Below the pieces are notes generated by a model, which saw only the letters and a list, made by a program, of their open reading frames with translations, was not told the origin of the DNA and searched no databases. DNA of 64,000 nucleotides from CAIMZW01 sp037135095 (GTDB taxonomy: Bacteria; Actinomycetota; Actinomycetes; Nanopelagicales; Nanopelagicaceae). The translations under genes were made by a program, and so were the position numbers. The stretch is from contig JBAXKZ010000003.1 in assembly GCA_037135095.1 (NCBI GenBank), positions 1 through 64,000 on the forward strand. Direction: 5' to 3'. Shown here one piece after another: positions 25,938 through 34,304 of this stretch (position 1 is the first letter of the stretch; each line of letters starts with the position of its first letter).

Positions 25938-26510
25938 TTAAGGCGCGCCATTTAGGCGGTAATCCGCGGCCAACTCCGAGCCCTCGTTAAGGAAATGTTC
26001 ATTTTGGGCTCGCTGGAATTGCCTCATGTGTGCTTTAACGGTCTGCCCATCGCGCGCCAGTACTCGTGCCATCCCAACTTCGGAATCGATATAAATCCAG
26101 ATGGCTAAGGTGGCGAATTCCCGGATTGCACTCTGGCCAGCGCCAACGCCTTCGATGATCACAATCTCGCTAGGTAGATAAATCATTGGATTTGAATATT
26201 CTGAAATCGCCCAATCAAATCTGGGCAGCAGAAAGGAGTGACCCGTAGTAATTCCTGGGATGACCTTCTCTGCTAAGTTCCTTGTCAGCGAGGCGCCCAA
26301 GGCATCTTCCCAACCATTGTAAATATCATCGAGATGAATCGTCATCGCACTTCGCCCGGAAGATGCAATTCGATTTTCAAGTGCGGCGGCAAGGGTTGTC
26401 TTGCCCGACCCAGCTGGTCCATCAATGGTAAGAACGATGGAATTTCCACAAGTAGCGGTGGCGCCCAGAATCGCTTGAGTTAGATCGGCGAGCTCCACTT
26501 CGGTAATCAT
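25938..26510 (-). CDS. P-loop kinase (uridine-kinase-like), in TPP-riboswitch operon
   Basis: 190 residues with a Walker A motif TIDGPAGSGKTTLA (about 30), a DD pair in TIHLDDIYNGWED typical of uridine/nucleoside kinases, and EIVIIEGVGAG as Walker B. The ATG at 26510 overlaps the transporter stop by 4 bp (ATGA), so it is translationally coupled to the PnuC-type gene. Because the operon starts with a TPP riboswitch, I infer that it phosphorylates the imported vitamin or precursor (thiamine or a relative) to trap it. A plain uridine or ribosylnicotinamide kinase role is the alternative. Confidence 0.75.
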   Translation of the reverse strand: MITEVELADLTQAILGATATCGNSIVLTIDGPAGSGKTTLAAALENRIASSGRSAMTIHLDDIYNGWEDALGASLTRNLAEKVIPGITTGHSFLLPRFDWAISEYSNPMIYLPSEIVIIEGVGAGQSAIREFATLAIWIYIDSEVGMARVLARDGQTVKAHMRQFQRAQNEHFLNEGSELAADYRLNGAP

Positions 26511-27094
26511 TTGCTCGCTTCCTTTAACCAGCGTTTCCAACCTGCGACTGCGATCAACACGAATATGAAATACAGGATAGCGGTGAGGTAGCTACCACCA
26601 CGCCAAAATTGATAGGTATACACCCCGTCGACAACAAACCATAACGGCCAACTCTCATATTTTTCGATAACCATCAAGATTTGAGCGATACATGAGCCTA
26701 CGAAGCCAAAGGCATCGGTAAGAGAGGCCGCGGCACCGATCCGTTTTAAGAAGGGATATAGCGTGCCCCAGGAGATGATGAAAACTGCTCCCCAAATAAT
26801 TTTCTCATTGCGACTCACCTTTGCCGGTGTTGCACCTTTGGCGCCCCACCCAAACCAACCCCAAAACCCACCTGCGATAAATATAAATTGAAGAGCGGCG
26901 CTGGCGTAGTACTTCTGCTCGTAGAAAAGAGCGGCATATAACAAGGAACTGATATTCCACCAGGGCCATGTCGATCGCGGACCAAAGACTCCTAGCCCGA
27001 CTCCGATAACTGAAGTTATAAATGCGATCAACTCAAGATAGGTCAGGTGATAACCCCAAGCGGTGATGAAGGTGGCCATGAAATTTAGGTGCAT
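26507..27094 (-). CDS. pnuT: PnuC-family vitamin transporter, probable PnuT (thiamine)
   Basis: 195 residues, about seven TM helices with PnuC features: SVIGVGLGVFGPRSTWPWW, a conserved aromatic region (FYEQKYYASAALQFIFIAGGFWGWFGW), and ESWPLWFVVDGVYTYQFW. PnuC proteins are SWEET-like facilitators for vitamins: PnuC for nicotinamide riboside, PnuT for thiamine, PnuX for riboflavin. A TPP riboswitch directly upstream assigns this one to thiamine. The start ATG 27094 has a textbook GGAAGGAG site 8 nt upstream, at the 3' edge of the riboswitch. A TTG further upstream is not needed. Confidence 0.85.
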   Translation of the reverse strand: MHLNFMATFITAWGYHLTYLELIAFITSVIGVGLGVFGPRSTWPWWNISSLLYAALFYEQKYYASAALQFIFIAGGFWGWFGWGAKGATPAKVSRNEKIIWGAVFIISWGTLYPFLKRIGAAASLTDAFGFVGSCIAQILMVIEKYESWPLWFVVDGVYTYQFWRGGSYLTAILYFIFVLIAVAGWKRWLKEASK

Positions 27095-27105
27095 ATCCAG
27101 ATCTC

Positions 27106-27188
27106 CTTCCAATTCGCATTACCGAACTGGTACTACGGTCGATCTGAATCTCAGATCCTCTCAGCCAATCTCTCGGCTCCCGTTGTTT
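27106..27188 (-). ncRNA. TPP riboswitch (THI element)
   Basis: The minus-strand leader contains the conserved thi-box parts in order: CGGGAGCC, GGCTGAGAGG (invariant CUGAGA), a variable P3a hairpin ATCTGAGATTCAGAT, then GACCGTAGTACCAG and CGGTAATGCGAATTGG, matching the pyrophosphate-binding half (ACC...GGnUAAUnC). A TAGGCT -10 (27196-27191) would start transcription at about 27184, right at the aptamer. The Shine-Dalgarno of the transporter (27110-27103) abuts the aptamer 3' end, suggesting control of translation initiation by sequestration when TPP is bound. Confidence 0.85.
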
Positions 27189-27190
27189 AG

Positions 27191-27200
27191 AGCCTAGCAT
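27191..27200. promoter_or_regulatory. Overlapping divergent -10 elements (pnuT and crtYc)
   Basis: AGCCTAGCAT reads as TAGCAT on plus (27195-27200, towards crtYc) and as TAGGCT on minus (27196-27191, towards the riboswitch). The two -10 boxes share bases, so the two promoters should compete for polymerase. Confidence 0.4.
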
Positions 27201-27227
27201 TTAAGGTCGGTAGTGAGAGAATGAACC

Positions 27228-27563
27228 GTGCTCAAGTACGGTTATGTCGCGATGTTGCTCTTCACGGTGCTCGGATCGTTCTGGTTGGAGATTGCCCTTC
27301 GCGTTCGCGTCTTGAAACGAGTTCGGCGCGTGGCGCTCAGCGTCCTTCCAATTGCTGCCGTATTTATCGGCTGGGATGCCTACGCGATTCGCCGAGGGCA
27401 TTGGCACTTTGATCCCCTACAAATCGTGGGAAAGTTCGGACCATTTCATATTCCGGTCGAGGAGTATCTCTTCTTTTTGATCGTGCCGATCGCTGCCATC
27501 ATGACCTTAGAAGCCGTAAGAAACGTCAAGAAACATTGGTCCGTAGGGGATGAGCCAAAATGA
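27228..27563 (+). CDS. crtYc: Lycopene cyclase subunit CrtYc
   Basis: 111 residues, three TM helices, with the heterodimeric cyclase signatures WDAYAIRRGHWHFD and PVEEYLFFLIVP. Together with CrtYd it forms the membrane-bound beta/epsilon-type cyclase found in actinobacteria. It cyclises one or both ends of lycopene. The start is GTG 27228, with GAGAGAA 8 nt upstream. It overlaps crtYd by 4 bp. Confidence 0.92.
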   Translation: MLKYGYVAMLLFTVLGSFWLEIALRVRVLKRVRRVALSVLPIAAVFIGWDAYAIRRGHWHFDPLQIVGKFGPFHIPVEEYLFFLIVPIAAIMTLEAVRNVKKHWSVGDEPK

Positions 27564-27880
27564 GCTATACCCAATTAGCAATCAGCTCAGTCTTTTTGGC
27601 TAGCCTTCTAGATCTTTGGACACTTCGAACCCAACTACTTAAAAGCAAAGTTTTCTGGACTTCCTATTCGATCATCATCTCATTTCAGCTTTTAACAAAT
27701 TGGTGGCTTACCTCAAGAAATATCGTCATCTACGATCCCCATGCAATAACTGGTTTTAGAATTGCAGCAGCTCCAGTTGAAGATCTGCTCTTCGGGTTCT
27801 CTTTAGTTCTATCGGTTCTCGCGTTGTGGGTGTTTTGGGGGCGGCGCGAAAATCAGCGAGCGGCGCGGGCTCGCAAGTAA
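27560..27880 (+). CDS. crtYd: Lycopene cyclase subunit CrtYd
   Basis: 106 residues, three TM helices, with WWLTSRNIVIYDPHAITGFRIAAAPVEDLLFGFSLVL as the matching half of the CrtYc/CrtYd signature. ATG overlaps the crtYc stop (ATGA). The subunits are co-translated and both are needed in characterised systems. The gene end overlaps the convergent crtB by 28 bp. Confidence 0.92.
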   Translation: MSYTQLAISSVFLASLLDLWTLRTQLLKSKVFWTSYSIIISFQLLTNWWLTSRNIVIYDPHAITGFRIAAAPVEDLLFGFSLVLSVLALWVFWGRRENQRAARARK

Positions 27881-28752
27881 GCTGGCAGTGCAACTTTAAT
27901 TCGACGCCAGGTTGAGGTAGTTGCTCGCTTTGTGAAGATCTCATAATTAATCTTTTCGACTTCATCGACAATCCCACAGTAAAGCTCACTAGCCGCCTCG
28001 ATGCACGGCCGGCTGGCAGGTTCCAGAAACTGTATGCCGATCGCAGCATCTTGTTGCAACTGCCGAACTCGCCCAATTTGAAATTGCAGCGCAGCTTTGA
28101 TCTCTGGCGTTATTTTTCGGTTGGCTAGCATCGCTTTACTAACACCAAATTTCTCTAATTCGGCAATCGGCAGATAGATGCGACCACGCTCTAAATCTTC
28201 ACCAATATCGCGGATGAAATTTGCTAATTGGAAGGCAGCACCCAATTTCTCTGCTGGCTCGTAGGCGGCATCACTTAATGGACCCAAAATTGGAACCATC
28301 TGAAGACCAATTACTACCGCCGAACCGTAGATGTATTCCATTAGCTCATCGAAAGTCTGATACTCAGTGACGGTCAGATCCATGGTCATTGACTTCAGGA
28401 AGGCTTCAAAATAGGAGATTGGGATCTTAAATCGTTGCACTGTGTCAACCAACGCGGCACCAACGTGGTCAGAGCTAGACCCAGTTCGCAAATCGTTGAG
28501 GATGCCATTGCCCCAGCGCGCTAGTTCCGCAGCCTTTTCTTCCTGGCTCAACTTTGAATCGAGGTCATCGACAATTTCATCGGCATACCGAGCAAAGCCA
28601 TAGAGCGCGTGTACAAAGGGACGCTTAGCGGCGGGGAGCAAAAGCGTTGCTAAGTAATAGGTTTTGCCGTGCAATGAATTGAGGCGTTTGCACTCGGCAT
28701 AGGAAGCTCTGAGTTCGGTGGCGTAAATCCCCGCCGCAGTTAGCTCATCCAT
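27853..28752 (-). CDS. crtB: Phytoene synthase
   Basis: 299 residues with both Asp-rich Mg2+-binding motifs of the trans-isoprenyl family (YADEIVDDLD at about 60 and FIRDIGEDLERGRIYLP at about 175). It condenses two geranylgeranyl diphosphates into 15-cis-phytoene. It is transcribed alone, convergent with crtYcd. A TACAAT hexamer lies 9 nt before its ATG, so the leader is very short or absent. Confidence 0.95.
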   Translation of the reverse strand: MDELTAAGIYATELRASYAECKRLNSLHGKTYYLATLLLPAAKRPFVHALYGFARYADEIVDDLDSKLSQEEKAAELARWGNGILNDLRTGSSSDHVGAALVDTVQRFKIPISYFEAFLKSMTMDLTVTEYQTFDELMEYIYGSAVVIGLQMVPILGPLSDAAYEPAEKLGAAFQLANFIRDIGEDLERGRIYLPIAELEKFGVSKAMLANRKITPEIKAALQFQIGRVRQLQQDAAIGIQFLEPASRPCIEAASELYCGIVDEVEKINYEIFTKRATTSTWRRIKVALPAYLRARAAR

Positions 28753-28806
28753 TGTGGGGCAATTGTAGTTACGCGAGGTCAGCCCTCAACCCCAGAGTGA
28801 GAGTCT

Positions 28807-28830
28807 CAAGAAAATCCACAATATTTCTTG
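28807..28830. promoter_or_regulatory. Palindrome in the crtB/cytosine permease intergenic region
   Basis: CAAGAAAAT (28807-28815) and ATATTTCTTG (28821-28830) form a near-perfect inverted repeat about a CCACA spacer, a shape typical of a dimeric-repressor operator. The rest of the 231-bp gap (28753-28983) also holds a GC-rich GCGCG/CGCGC hairpin (about 28838-28850) and a GGGTG/CACCC stem (about 28896-28917); I could not assign these to a known riboswitch. Confidence 0.35.
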
Positions 28831-28983
28831 GCAATCGGCGCGCGACGCGCTCGCTATTTACTCAGAATTCATAGAGAGTTCTCCCAACTGATCGAGGGTG
28901 TGGACCTCTCCCCACCCACCCTTTGCGCAGAGTCGACGATGACTGGACAGAGAAATTCACCGACTTAAAGGAGAGATTAAGCA

Positions 28984-30357
28984 ATGAGCAACCTAGAAAT
29001 GCGCGAAGGCGAATACGGCGCCAAAGTTATGGCCGTAGAACCAGGTGGAATTGAATCAATTCCCGAGAAAGATCGACACGGGAAAGCCTCACAATTATTT
29101 GCGACTTGGATGAGTCCGAACCTCGAGTTCGCCACCATTTATGTCGGAGCGCTAGGCGTATTTTTCGGCCTGAGCTTTGCGCAAGCGTTAATCGGAATCT
29201 TGATCGGCAACGCTCTTGGCGCTTTTGCCCAATACATCCTGACGCAGGATGGTTCCAAGTACGGCGTTCCGCAAATGGTTATCGGACGTGCCGCTTTCGG
29301 TAAGTTGGGAAATATTTTGCCTTCAATATTCAATGCTGGCGCCGCCGGCATTGGCTGGTTTGCGGTTAACTCGGTCTCCGGTGCCTTCGCACTTGCTACC
29401 TTGACCAAACTTAGCAACGTAGTTTCCCTAGTAATTGTTGTCTTAATTCAAGTTGCGATTGCATTTATCGGACACAACTTGGTTCAGAGCGTTGAGAAGT
29501 ACCTGATGCCATACCTAATAGTGGTATTTGGCATTGCTGCGATAATCACGCTAAGCAAGTCACATCTTTCAACTCACGGCAAGCCATTTCCTGGCGCCTT
29601 CTTGGTATTCGTTGGTGCCGTTTACGGGTACGCCGCTGGTTGGAACCCATTCGCTTCTGACTATGCCCGCTATCTTCCAAAGAGCGAAGATCCAAAGAAG
29701 AGCGGCCGCTTTGCAGCTGCCGGTCTGTTCTTCTCAACCACCATTTTGCAAATCGTAGGTGCTGCAGCTGTAACTGCCGGCATGCGCGATTATGGCGCCA
29801 AGACCAACCCAGTTTCAGATTTCACTGCGGCTCTTCCAGGTTGGTTGGGTAAGGCAGTACTTCTGGGAATTGTTGTTGGCTCAATCTGCGCTAACGTCCT
29901 TAATATTTACTCCGGCTCGATGTCCTTTTTGACTATCGGATTCAAGCTTGGTTCCGCGCAGCGTCGTGGCATCGCGGCAGTTGTCTTCGGTATTGCTGGC
30001 TTCTTGTTGGCCAAGAGCGCTATGGACAATCCGGCTTCAAATCTTGAAAACTTCTTACTAGTTATGTCTTACTGGATTGGACCATGGCTTGGAGTTATTG
30101 CGGCCGATAAGTTAATACGTAAGGGCGCAAGCATCGAGCGTCTCTTGTTCGCAAAACGTGAGAATCCTGCCGGGCCAATTGCTTTCGTTGTGGGGGTTTT
30201 CCTTTCGATTTGGCTCTTTGCAAATCAAAAGTACTACACCGGTGTTGTGCCAAAGCACAATGGCAACTTCGGCGATATCGCCTTCCCGGTTGGCTTCGCT
30301 ATCTCCTTCATTCTTTACTCCATCATTGGTGGCAAGAAAGTTATGGCAGAGAAGTAA
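28984..30357 (+). CDS. codB: NCS1-family cytosine/purine permease
   Basis: 457 residues, about twelve TM helices, NCS1 family features (WMSPNLEFATIYVGALGVFFG, GRAAFGKLGNILPSIFNAGAAGIGWF, and WNPFASDYARYLP). It is followed 46 nt downstream by a cytosine deaminase, so cytosine is the likely substrate, although NCS1 proteins also carry purines, allantoin or thiamine-like compounds. An AAAGGAGAG site precedes ATG 28984. Confidence 0.88.
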   Translation: MSNLEMREGEYGAKVMAVEPGGIESIPEKDRHGKASQLFATWMSPNLEFATIYVGALGVFFGLSFAQALIGILIGNALGAFAQYILTQDGSKYGVPQMVIGRAAFGKLGNILPSIFNAGAAGIGWFAVNSVSGAFALATLTKLSNVVSLVIVVLIQVAIAFIGHNLVQSVEKYLMPYLIVVFGIAAIITLSKSHLSTHGKPFPGAFLVFVGAVYGYAAGWNPFASDYARYLPKSEDPKKSGRFAAAGLFFSTTILQIVGAAAVTAGMRDYGAKTNPVSDFTAALPGWLGKAVLLGIVVGSICANVLNIYSGSMSFLTIGFKLGSAQRRGIAAVVFGIAGFLLAKSAMDNPASNLENFLLVMSYWIGPWLGVIAADKLIRKGASIERLLFAKRENPAGPIAFVVGVFLSIWLFANQKYYTGVVPKHNGNFGDIAFPVGFAISFILYSIIGGKKVMAEK

Positions 30358-30403
30358 GGTCAATTACAAACAAATAGAAATAGTTATGTAGAAAGGTCGA
30401 ACC

Positions 30404-30847
30404 ATGTCGGATCAAGAATTTCTAGCACTTGCTATTGCGGCAGCCCGAGAAGGACGTTCCCAAGGCGGAATTCCGATCGGCGCAGCTCTTGTTGTAGATG
30501 GCAAAGTGTTGGGTACGGGCTATAACAAGCGCGTACAGCAAAAGAGTGCGATCCGACATGGCGAGACTGATTGTTTGGAAAATATCGGCCGGTTGCCAGC
30601 AAAGATTTATCGACAGGCGACGATGTACACCACGCTCTCGCCCTGCAATATGTGCACAGGTGCGATTTTGCTTTATGGCATTCCGCGGGTGGTGCTCGGC
30701 GAGAATGAAACTTTTATGGGCGCCGAAGATTTGCTTCGAGCCAATGGCGTTGAAGTTATAAATTTGAATTCCGAGGAATGTAAGCAATTGATGAAGGACT
30801 TCATTGCCGCCGAACCAGAACTTTGGAATGAAGATATTGGCGTTTAA
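30404..30847 (+). CDS. Cytosine deaminase, fungal FCY1-like fold
   Basis: 147 residues of the cytidine-deaminase superfamily: HGETDCLENIGR holds the Zn ligand His and catalytic Glu, and SPCNMCTGAILLYGIPRVV the two Zn cysteines. HGE with nearby LENIGR resembles yeast cytosine deaminase more than tRNA adenosine deaminase or guanine deaminase. It converts cytosine to uracil and ammonia. Together with the permease this is a cytosine-scavenging unit. Its stop overlaps that of crtI by 4 bp (TTAA). Confidence 0.85.
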   Translation: MSDQEFLALAIAAAREGRSQGGIPIGAALVVDGKVLGTGYNKRVQQKSAIRHGETDCLENIGRLPAKIYRQATMYTTLSPCNMCTGAILLYGIPRVVLGENETFMGAEDLLRANGVEVINLNSEECKQLMKDFIAAEPELWNEDIGV

Positions 30848-32328
30848 GGAATAGTCCCAACGATTCGTTCGGCCGCTAACCGGCCAGAAATCAGAACCAT
30901 CGGCACGCCGACTCCGGGTTGGGTACCAGAACCAGCAAAGACCACATTCTCAAAGCTCTGCGCCAGGTTTCGGGGTCGAAATGGTCCGGTTTGGAAGAAA
31001 GTATGGGCGCTAGCAAATGGGGCGCCACGCTCCATCCCTTGCGCTTGCCAATCCAGCGGCGTTGTTATGTGCTCAACTTCGATGGAGTCGCCAAAGCCTT
31101 CATAGCCACGCGCTTCCATAGTTTTGATCATCTGATCTCGATAGGGCTCGGTCTCTCTTTTCCAATCGATATTGGCATCCAGGTTCGGAGTTGGGAACAA
31201 AACGTAATAGGAAGACTTTCCGGCTGGGGCAAGTGAGGGGTCATCATGCGTTGGCACAGTTACCAACAAACTGGGATCGGTCATCAAAGTTTTCTTATTG
31301 ATTAGCTCATCAAAAACGCCATCCCAGGATTCGCCAAAGTGAATATTGTGATGAGCCAAACGGTCGTAACTCTTATTTGAACCAATCAACATGGTTACAC
31401 ATGAGGGTGAGTACTTAAGTCGTTTCACGGATGGGGGAGTGCGCCCTAAAAGTTCGCGCCAAGCAACTGGTAGATCGGGATTTAAAATCAGGGCATCGCA
31501 TTCAATCCGCTGCCCATCTTCGGTGATCACTGCTACTGCTCGGCCGTTGGACTTTTCAACTGAAGTTACCGTCGTGTTGTACTCAAAAGTAACGCCGTGT
31601 TTTTCTGCGGCACCAGCCAGCGCTCGAGGCACCGCGTGCATTCCGCCTTTGGGAAAGAAGACACCATTTACCGAATCCATGTAAGCGATGATCGCGTAGA
31701 TCGCCAATGCCTGTTGTGGGCTGACTCCAGCGTACATCGCTTGAAAAGAGTAAACCTTTTGGGTCCTGGGATCTTTAAGGAATTGATTTACCTTTGGTGC
31801 CAATTTTCTAAAGCCACCGATGGCAACTAGCTTTGCGAGGTTTGGCGTCAAAAGGTTGAGCGGGGAATCAATGTTGCGGTCAATGAAATCTTTCATTTCA
31901 TACTTATAGAGCTTGGTTACAAATTCAACATATTTTCCATAGCCGCCGGCTTCGTCGGCACCGATGGTCTTTTCAATTTCCGCCTGCATTTTTCCGGTAT
32001 CGGCATGGACATCCAGCTGTGACCCATCGTGGTAGAAGGCTCTGTACAAGGGTTGGAGCGGAATAAGTTCTAGCCAATCTTTTAGCTCTTCCCCAACACA
32101 AGCCAAGGCATCGGCGATTAGATCTGGCATCGTTAAAACAGTTGGGCCAGTATCAAAAGCGTAGCCATCTTTAGTTAGCAAGCCATTTCGACCGCCAGGT
32201 ACGGCTTCGCGTTCAATCACTGTAACGGCGCGTCCTGCACCTGCCAGCCGCAGCGCGGCGCTTAAACCGGCGAGGCCGGCGCCAACGATTACTACATGAT
32301 CGGTGGGTCCTTTGACACTACGGGGCAT
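30844..32328 (-). CDS. crtI: Phytoene desaturase
   Basis: 494 residues. N-terminal FAD-binding motif VIVGAGLAGLSAALRLAGAGRAVTVIE, GRNGLLTKDGYAFDTGPTVLTMP, and the C-terminal carotenoid-desaturase block (FRPRNLAQSFENVVFAGSGTQPGVGVPMVLISGR). Bacterial CrtI converts phytoene to lycopene in four desaturations at the membrane. It follows crtE by 11 nt on the same strand, so they form a crtE-crtI operon. Confidence 0.94.
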   Translation of the reverse strand: MPRSVKGPTDHVVIVGAGLAGLSAALRLAGAGRAVTVIEREAVPGGRNGLLTKDGYAFDTGPTVLTMPDLIADALACVGEELKDWLELIPLQPLYRAFYHDGSQLDVHADTGKMQAEIEKTIGADEAGGYGKYVEFVTKLYKYEMKDFIDRNIDSPLNLLTPNLAKLVAIGGFRKLAPKVNQFLKDPRTQKVYSFQAMYAGVSPQQALAIYAIIAYMDSVNGVFFPKGGMHAVPRALAGAAEKHGVTFEYNTTVTSVEKSNGRAVAVITEDGQRIECDALILNPDLPVAWRELLGRTPPSVKRLKYSPSCVTMLIGSNKSYDRLAHHNIHFGESWDGVFDELINKKTLMTDPSLLVTVPTHDDPSLAPAGKSSYYVLFPTPNLDANIDWKRETEPYRDQMIKTMEARGYEGFGDSIEVEHITTPLDWQAQGMERGAPFASAHTFFQTGPFRPRNLAQSFENVVFAGSGTQPGVGVPMVLISGRLAAERIVGTIP

Positions 32329-32339
32329 TAACTTGATCC

Positions 32340-33416
32340 TTAAACGGTGCGACGGATTGCGATATCAACCATGGATTTCAAATGTGTTTGAGCAATTGGG
32401 GAAATTTCTTGGTGTTCAACAGCAGCTAGCGCTTGTGATGTGAGTGAATCAATCAAAGTCTCTAAATGAGCAAGCGAACCAGTGCCGACGATTATTTCTT
32501 GAAGCTGGCTTACACCTTCAGCGCTTAGGTTTGGGTCGCCAAATAACTCGGCAATTTTTGCCTTTTGGCTTTCGTTGGTTCGTTCAAAGGTGGTTGCCAT
32601 CAAGACCGTTCGCTTTCCTTCCCGCAGATCATCACCAGCGGGTTTTCCGGTTTCTAGCGGATCCCCAAATACGCCGAGCACATCGTCGCGAAGTTGAAAG
32701 GCTTCACCTAGCGGCAGGCCATATTTGGAATATTGCGCCATCAATTTAGTGGCAGTTGCGCTGCCAAGCGTGGCGCCAAAGTGCAACGGCCGTTCAATGC
32801 TGTATTTGCCGGATTTGTATCGAGCCACACGAAGCGAGCGTTCAACACTTTGGCTGGCGAGGGCTTGTTCGTAAACATCCAAATACTGACCCGCCATTAG
32901 TTCGACCCGCATCTCGTCGTACACCGGTAAGGAACGGACCATAACTTCTTGTTCAATGCCGGACTCGTGCAACATCTTGGAGGCCCAAATCAAAGCCAGA
33001 TCTCCCATGAGGATGGCGCTAGAAATTCCAAATTGTGCCGCCGAACCTTGAAGACCTTCGGATTGATGCCTGGTTTCAAAGGCACGGTGAATCGAAGGCG
33101 CACCTCTTCGGGTATCTGAAGCATCCATGACATCGTCGTGGATTAGCGCGCAAACATGAACTAGTTCAAGCGCGGAAGCAGCTTTTAATAAGGGAAGGGT
33201 GCCATCAGCACCAGTTCCCAATAAGCCAATATAGGAAAAGAGCGGGCGAATCCGTTTGCCACTATCTAAGAGAAAGCGCTCTAACGCATCTGCGACTGGA
33301 TTAAGCTCTGGCCCAATCGCCCGCAAATACTGATTTTCGACTTCGACGAATTGTGCCAAAACGTCATTTATCAAGATTCTTAGATCTGACAGGCTCGAGG
33401 TAGGAGATAATTCCAC
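32340..33416 (-). CDS. crtE: Geranylgeranyl diphosphate synthase (polyprenyl synthetase)
   Basis: 358 residues with the first Asp-rich motif HDDVMDASDTRRGAPSIH (about 90) and the second LRDDVLGVFGDP (about 235). It elongates farnesyl or shorter diphosphates with IPP to C20 GGPP for carotenoids. The start is GTG 33416; a TACCGT -10-like box (33428-33423) lies 6 nt upstream, so a leaderless mRNA is likely. It is divergent from metF with only 24 bp between starts. Confidence 0.93.
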   Translation of the reverse strand: MELSPTSSLSDLRILINDVLAQFVEVENQYLRAIGPELNPVADALERFLLDSGKRIRPLFSYIGLLGTGADGTLPLLKAASALELVHVCALIHDDVMDASDTRRGAPSIHRAFETRHQSEGLQGSAAQFGISSAILMGDLALIWASKMLHESGIEQEVMVRSLPVYDEMRVELMAGQYLDVYEQALASQSVERSLRVARYKSGKYSIERPLHFGATLGSATATKLMAQYSKYGLPLGEAFQLRDDVLGVFGDPLETGKPAGDDLREGKRTVLMATTFERTNESQKAKIAELFGDPNLSAEGVSQLQEIIVGTGSLAHLETLIDSLTSQALAAVEHQEISPIAQTHLKSMVDIAIRRTV

Positions 33417-33422
33417 GTAGCA

Positions 33423-33432
33423 ACGGTACCCT
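33423..33432. promoter_or_regulatory. Shared divergent -10 region of crtE and metF
   Basis: Only 24 bp separate the two start codons. GGTACC at the centre gives TACCGT on minus (6 nt before the crtE GTG) and TACCCT on plus (8 nt before the metF ATG). Both genes lack Shine-Dalgarno sites, so both may be leaderless from overlapping promoters. Confidence 0.35.
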
Positions 33433-33440
33433 GCCTCGCT

Positions 33441-34304
33441 ATGGCGGCAACTTCAATCTCAATCGAGCTCTTTCCGCCTAAAGACACGGCCGGAGAGGCC
33501 AGGCTTTGGGAGGCGATGGCCGAACTCACAGCCCTCGCCCCAGAATACATTTCGGTTACTTATGGCGCCGGTGGAAGTACTCGAGATCGAACGATTCGGA
33601 TTACTAAAGAGATCACGGAGCGAACGGGAATTGCAACCGTTGCCCATTTAACATGCGTGGGAAGCAGCGAGAGTGAACTTCGCGAAATCTTGTCTCAGTA
33701 TCAGAGCGCTCAAATCAAAAGTATTTTGGCCCTTCGTGGCGATCCCGTTGGCGGCCCTGGTGCGCCGTGGGTATCAACTCCGGGTGGCCTAGATCACGCC
33801 GATCAACTCGTTAAGTTAGCTAAAGATTTTGGTGGCTTTGAAATTGGTGTGGCCGCCTTCCCCGATTCTCACCCAGCTTCTCATGGGAACTTCGCACAAG
33901 ATGTCGAAGTACTTCTTCGCAAAGAACAGCTGGGTGCCAGTTTTGCTACCACCCAATTCTTTTTTGAAATTGAACATTGGATCAATTTGGTCGAACGCTT
34001 ACGCAAAGCGGGCTCGAGTTTGCCAATAATCGCCGGAATTCTTCCGGTCACAAATGTTAAGCAGTTGAAACGAATGTCCGAACTCAGCGGAACTCCAATT
34101 CCGTCGGTGCTAGAAGCGCAGTTTGCGCAAATCGCAGATGAGCCGGAAGCGGTGCGCTCGCTGGGTGTTGAAATTGCTACCAAACTCTGCGAGCAGTTAA
34201 TCGCGGCCGATGTGCCTGGGTTACATTTTTACACAATGAATACGGCCACTGCCACTCTTGAAATCGCAAGAAATTTGAAATTGGTTGGGCATGGAACGCA
34301 CTGA
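33441..34304 (+). CDS. metF: Methylenetetrahydrofolate reductase
   Basis: 287 residues, TIM-barrel MTHFR family: ISIELFPPKD, YISVTYGAGGSTRDRT, AHLTCVGSS, ILALRGDP, DFEIG-like FGGFEIGVAAFPDSHP and the C-terminal GLHFYTMN. It reduces 5,10-methylene-THF to 5-methyl-THF for methionine synthesis. Overlaps the reading frame of the following CDP-alcohol phosphatidyltransferase by 14 bp, so the two are likely co-transcribed. Confidence 0.94.
   Translation: MAATSISIELFPPKDTAGEARLWEAMAELTALAPEYISVTYGAGGSTRDRTIRITKEITERTGIATVAHLTCVGSSESELREILSQYQSAQIKSILALRGDPVGGPGAPWVSTPGGLDHADQLVKLAKDFGGFEIGVAAFPDSHPASHGNFAQDVEVLLRKEQLGASFATTQFFFEIEHWINLVERLRKAGSSLPIIAGILPVTNVKQLKRMSELSGTPIPSVLEAQFAQIADEPEAVRSLGVEIATKLCEQLIAADVPGLHFYTMNTATATLEIARNLKLVGHGTH

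Noticed and set aside
28753..28983. Purine, guanidine or SAM riboswitch before the cytosine permease
   Set aside because: Several hairpins can be drawn but I could not match the conserved core of any known aptamer.
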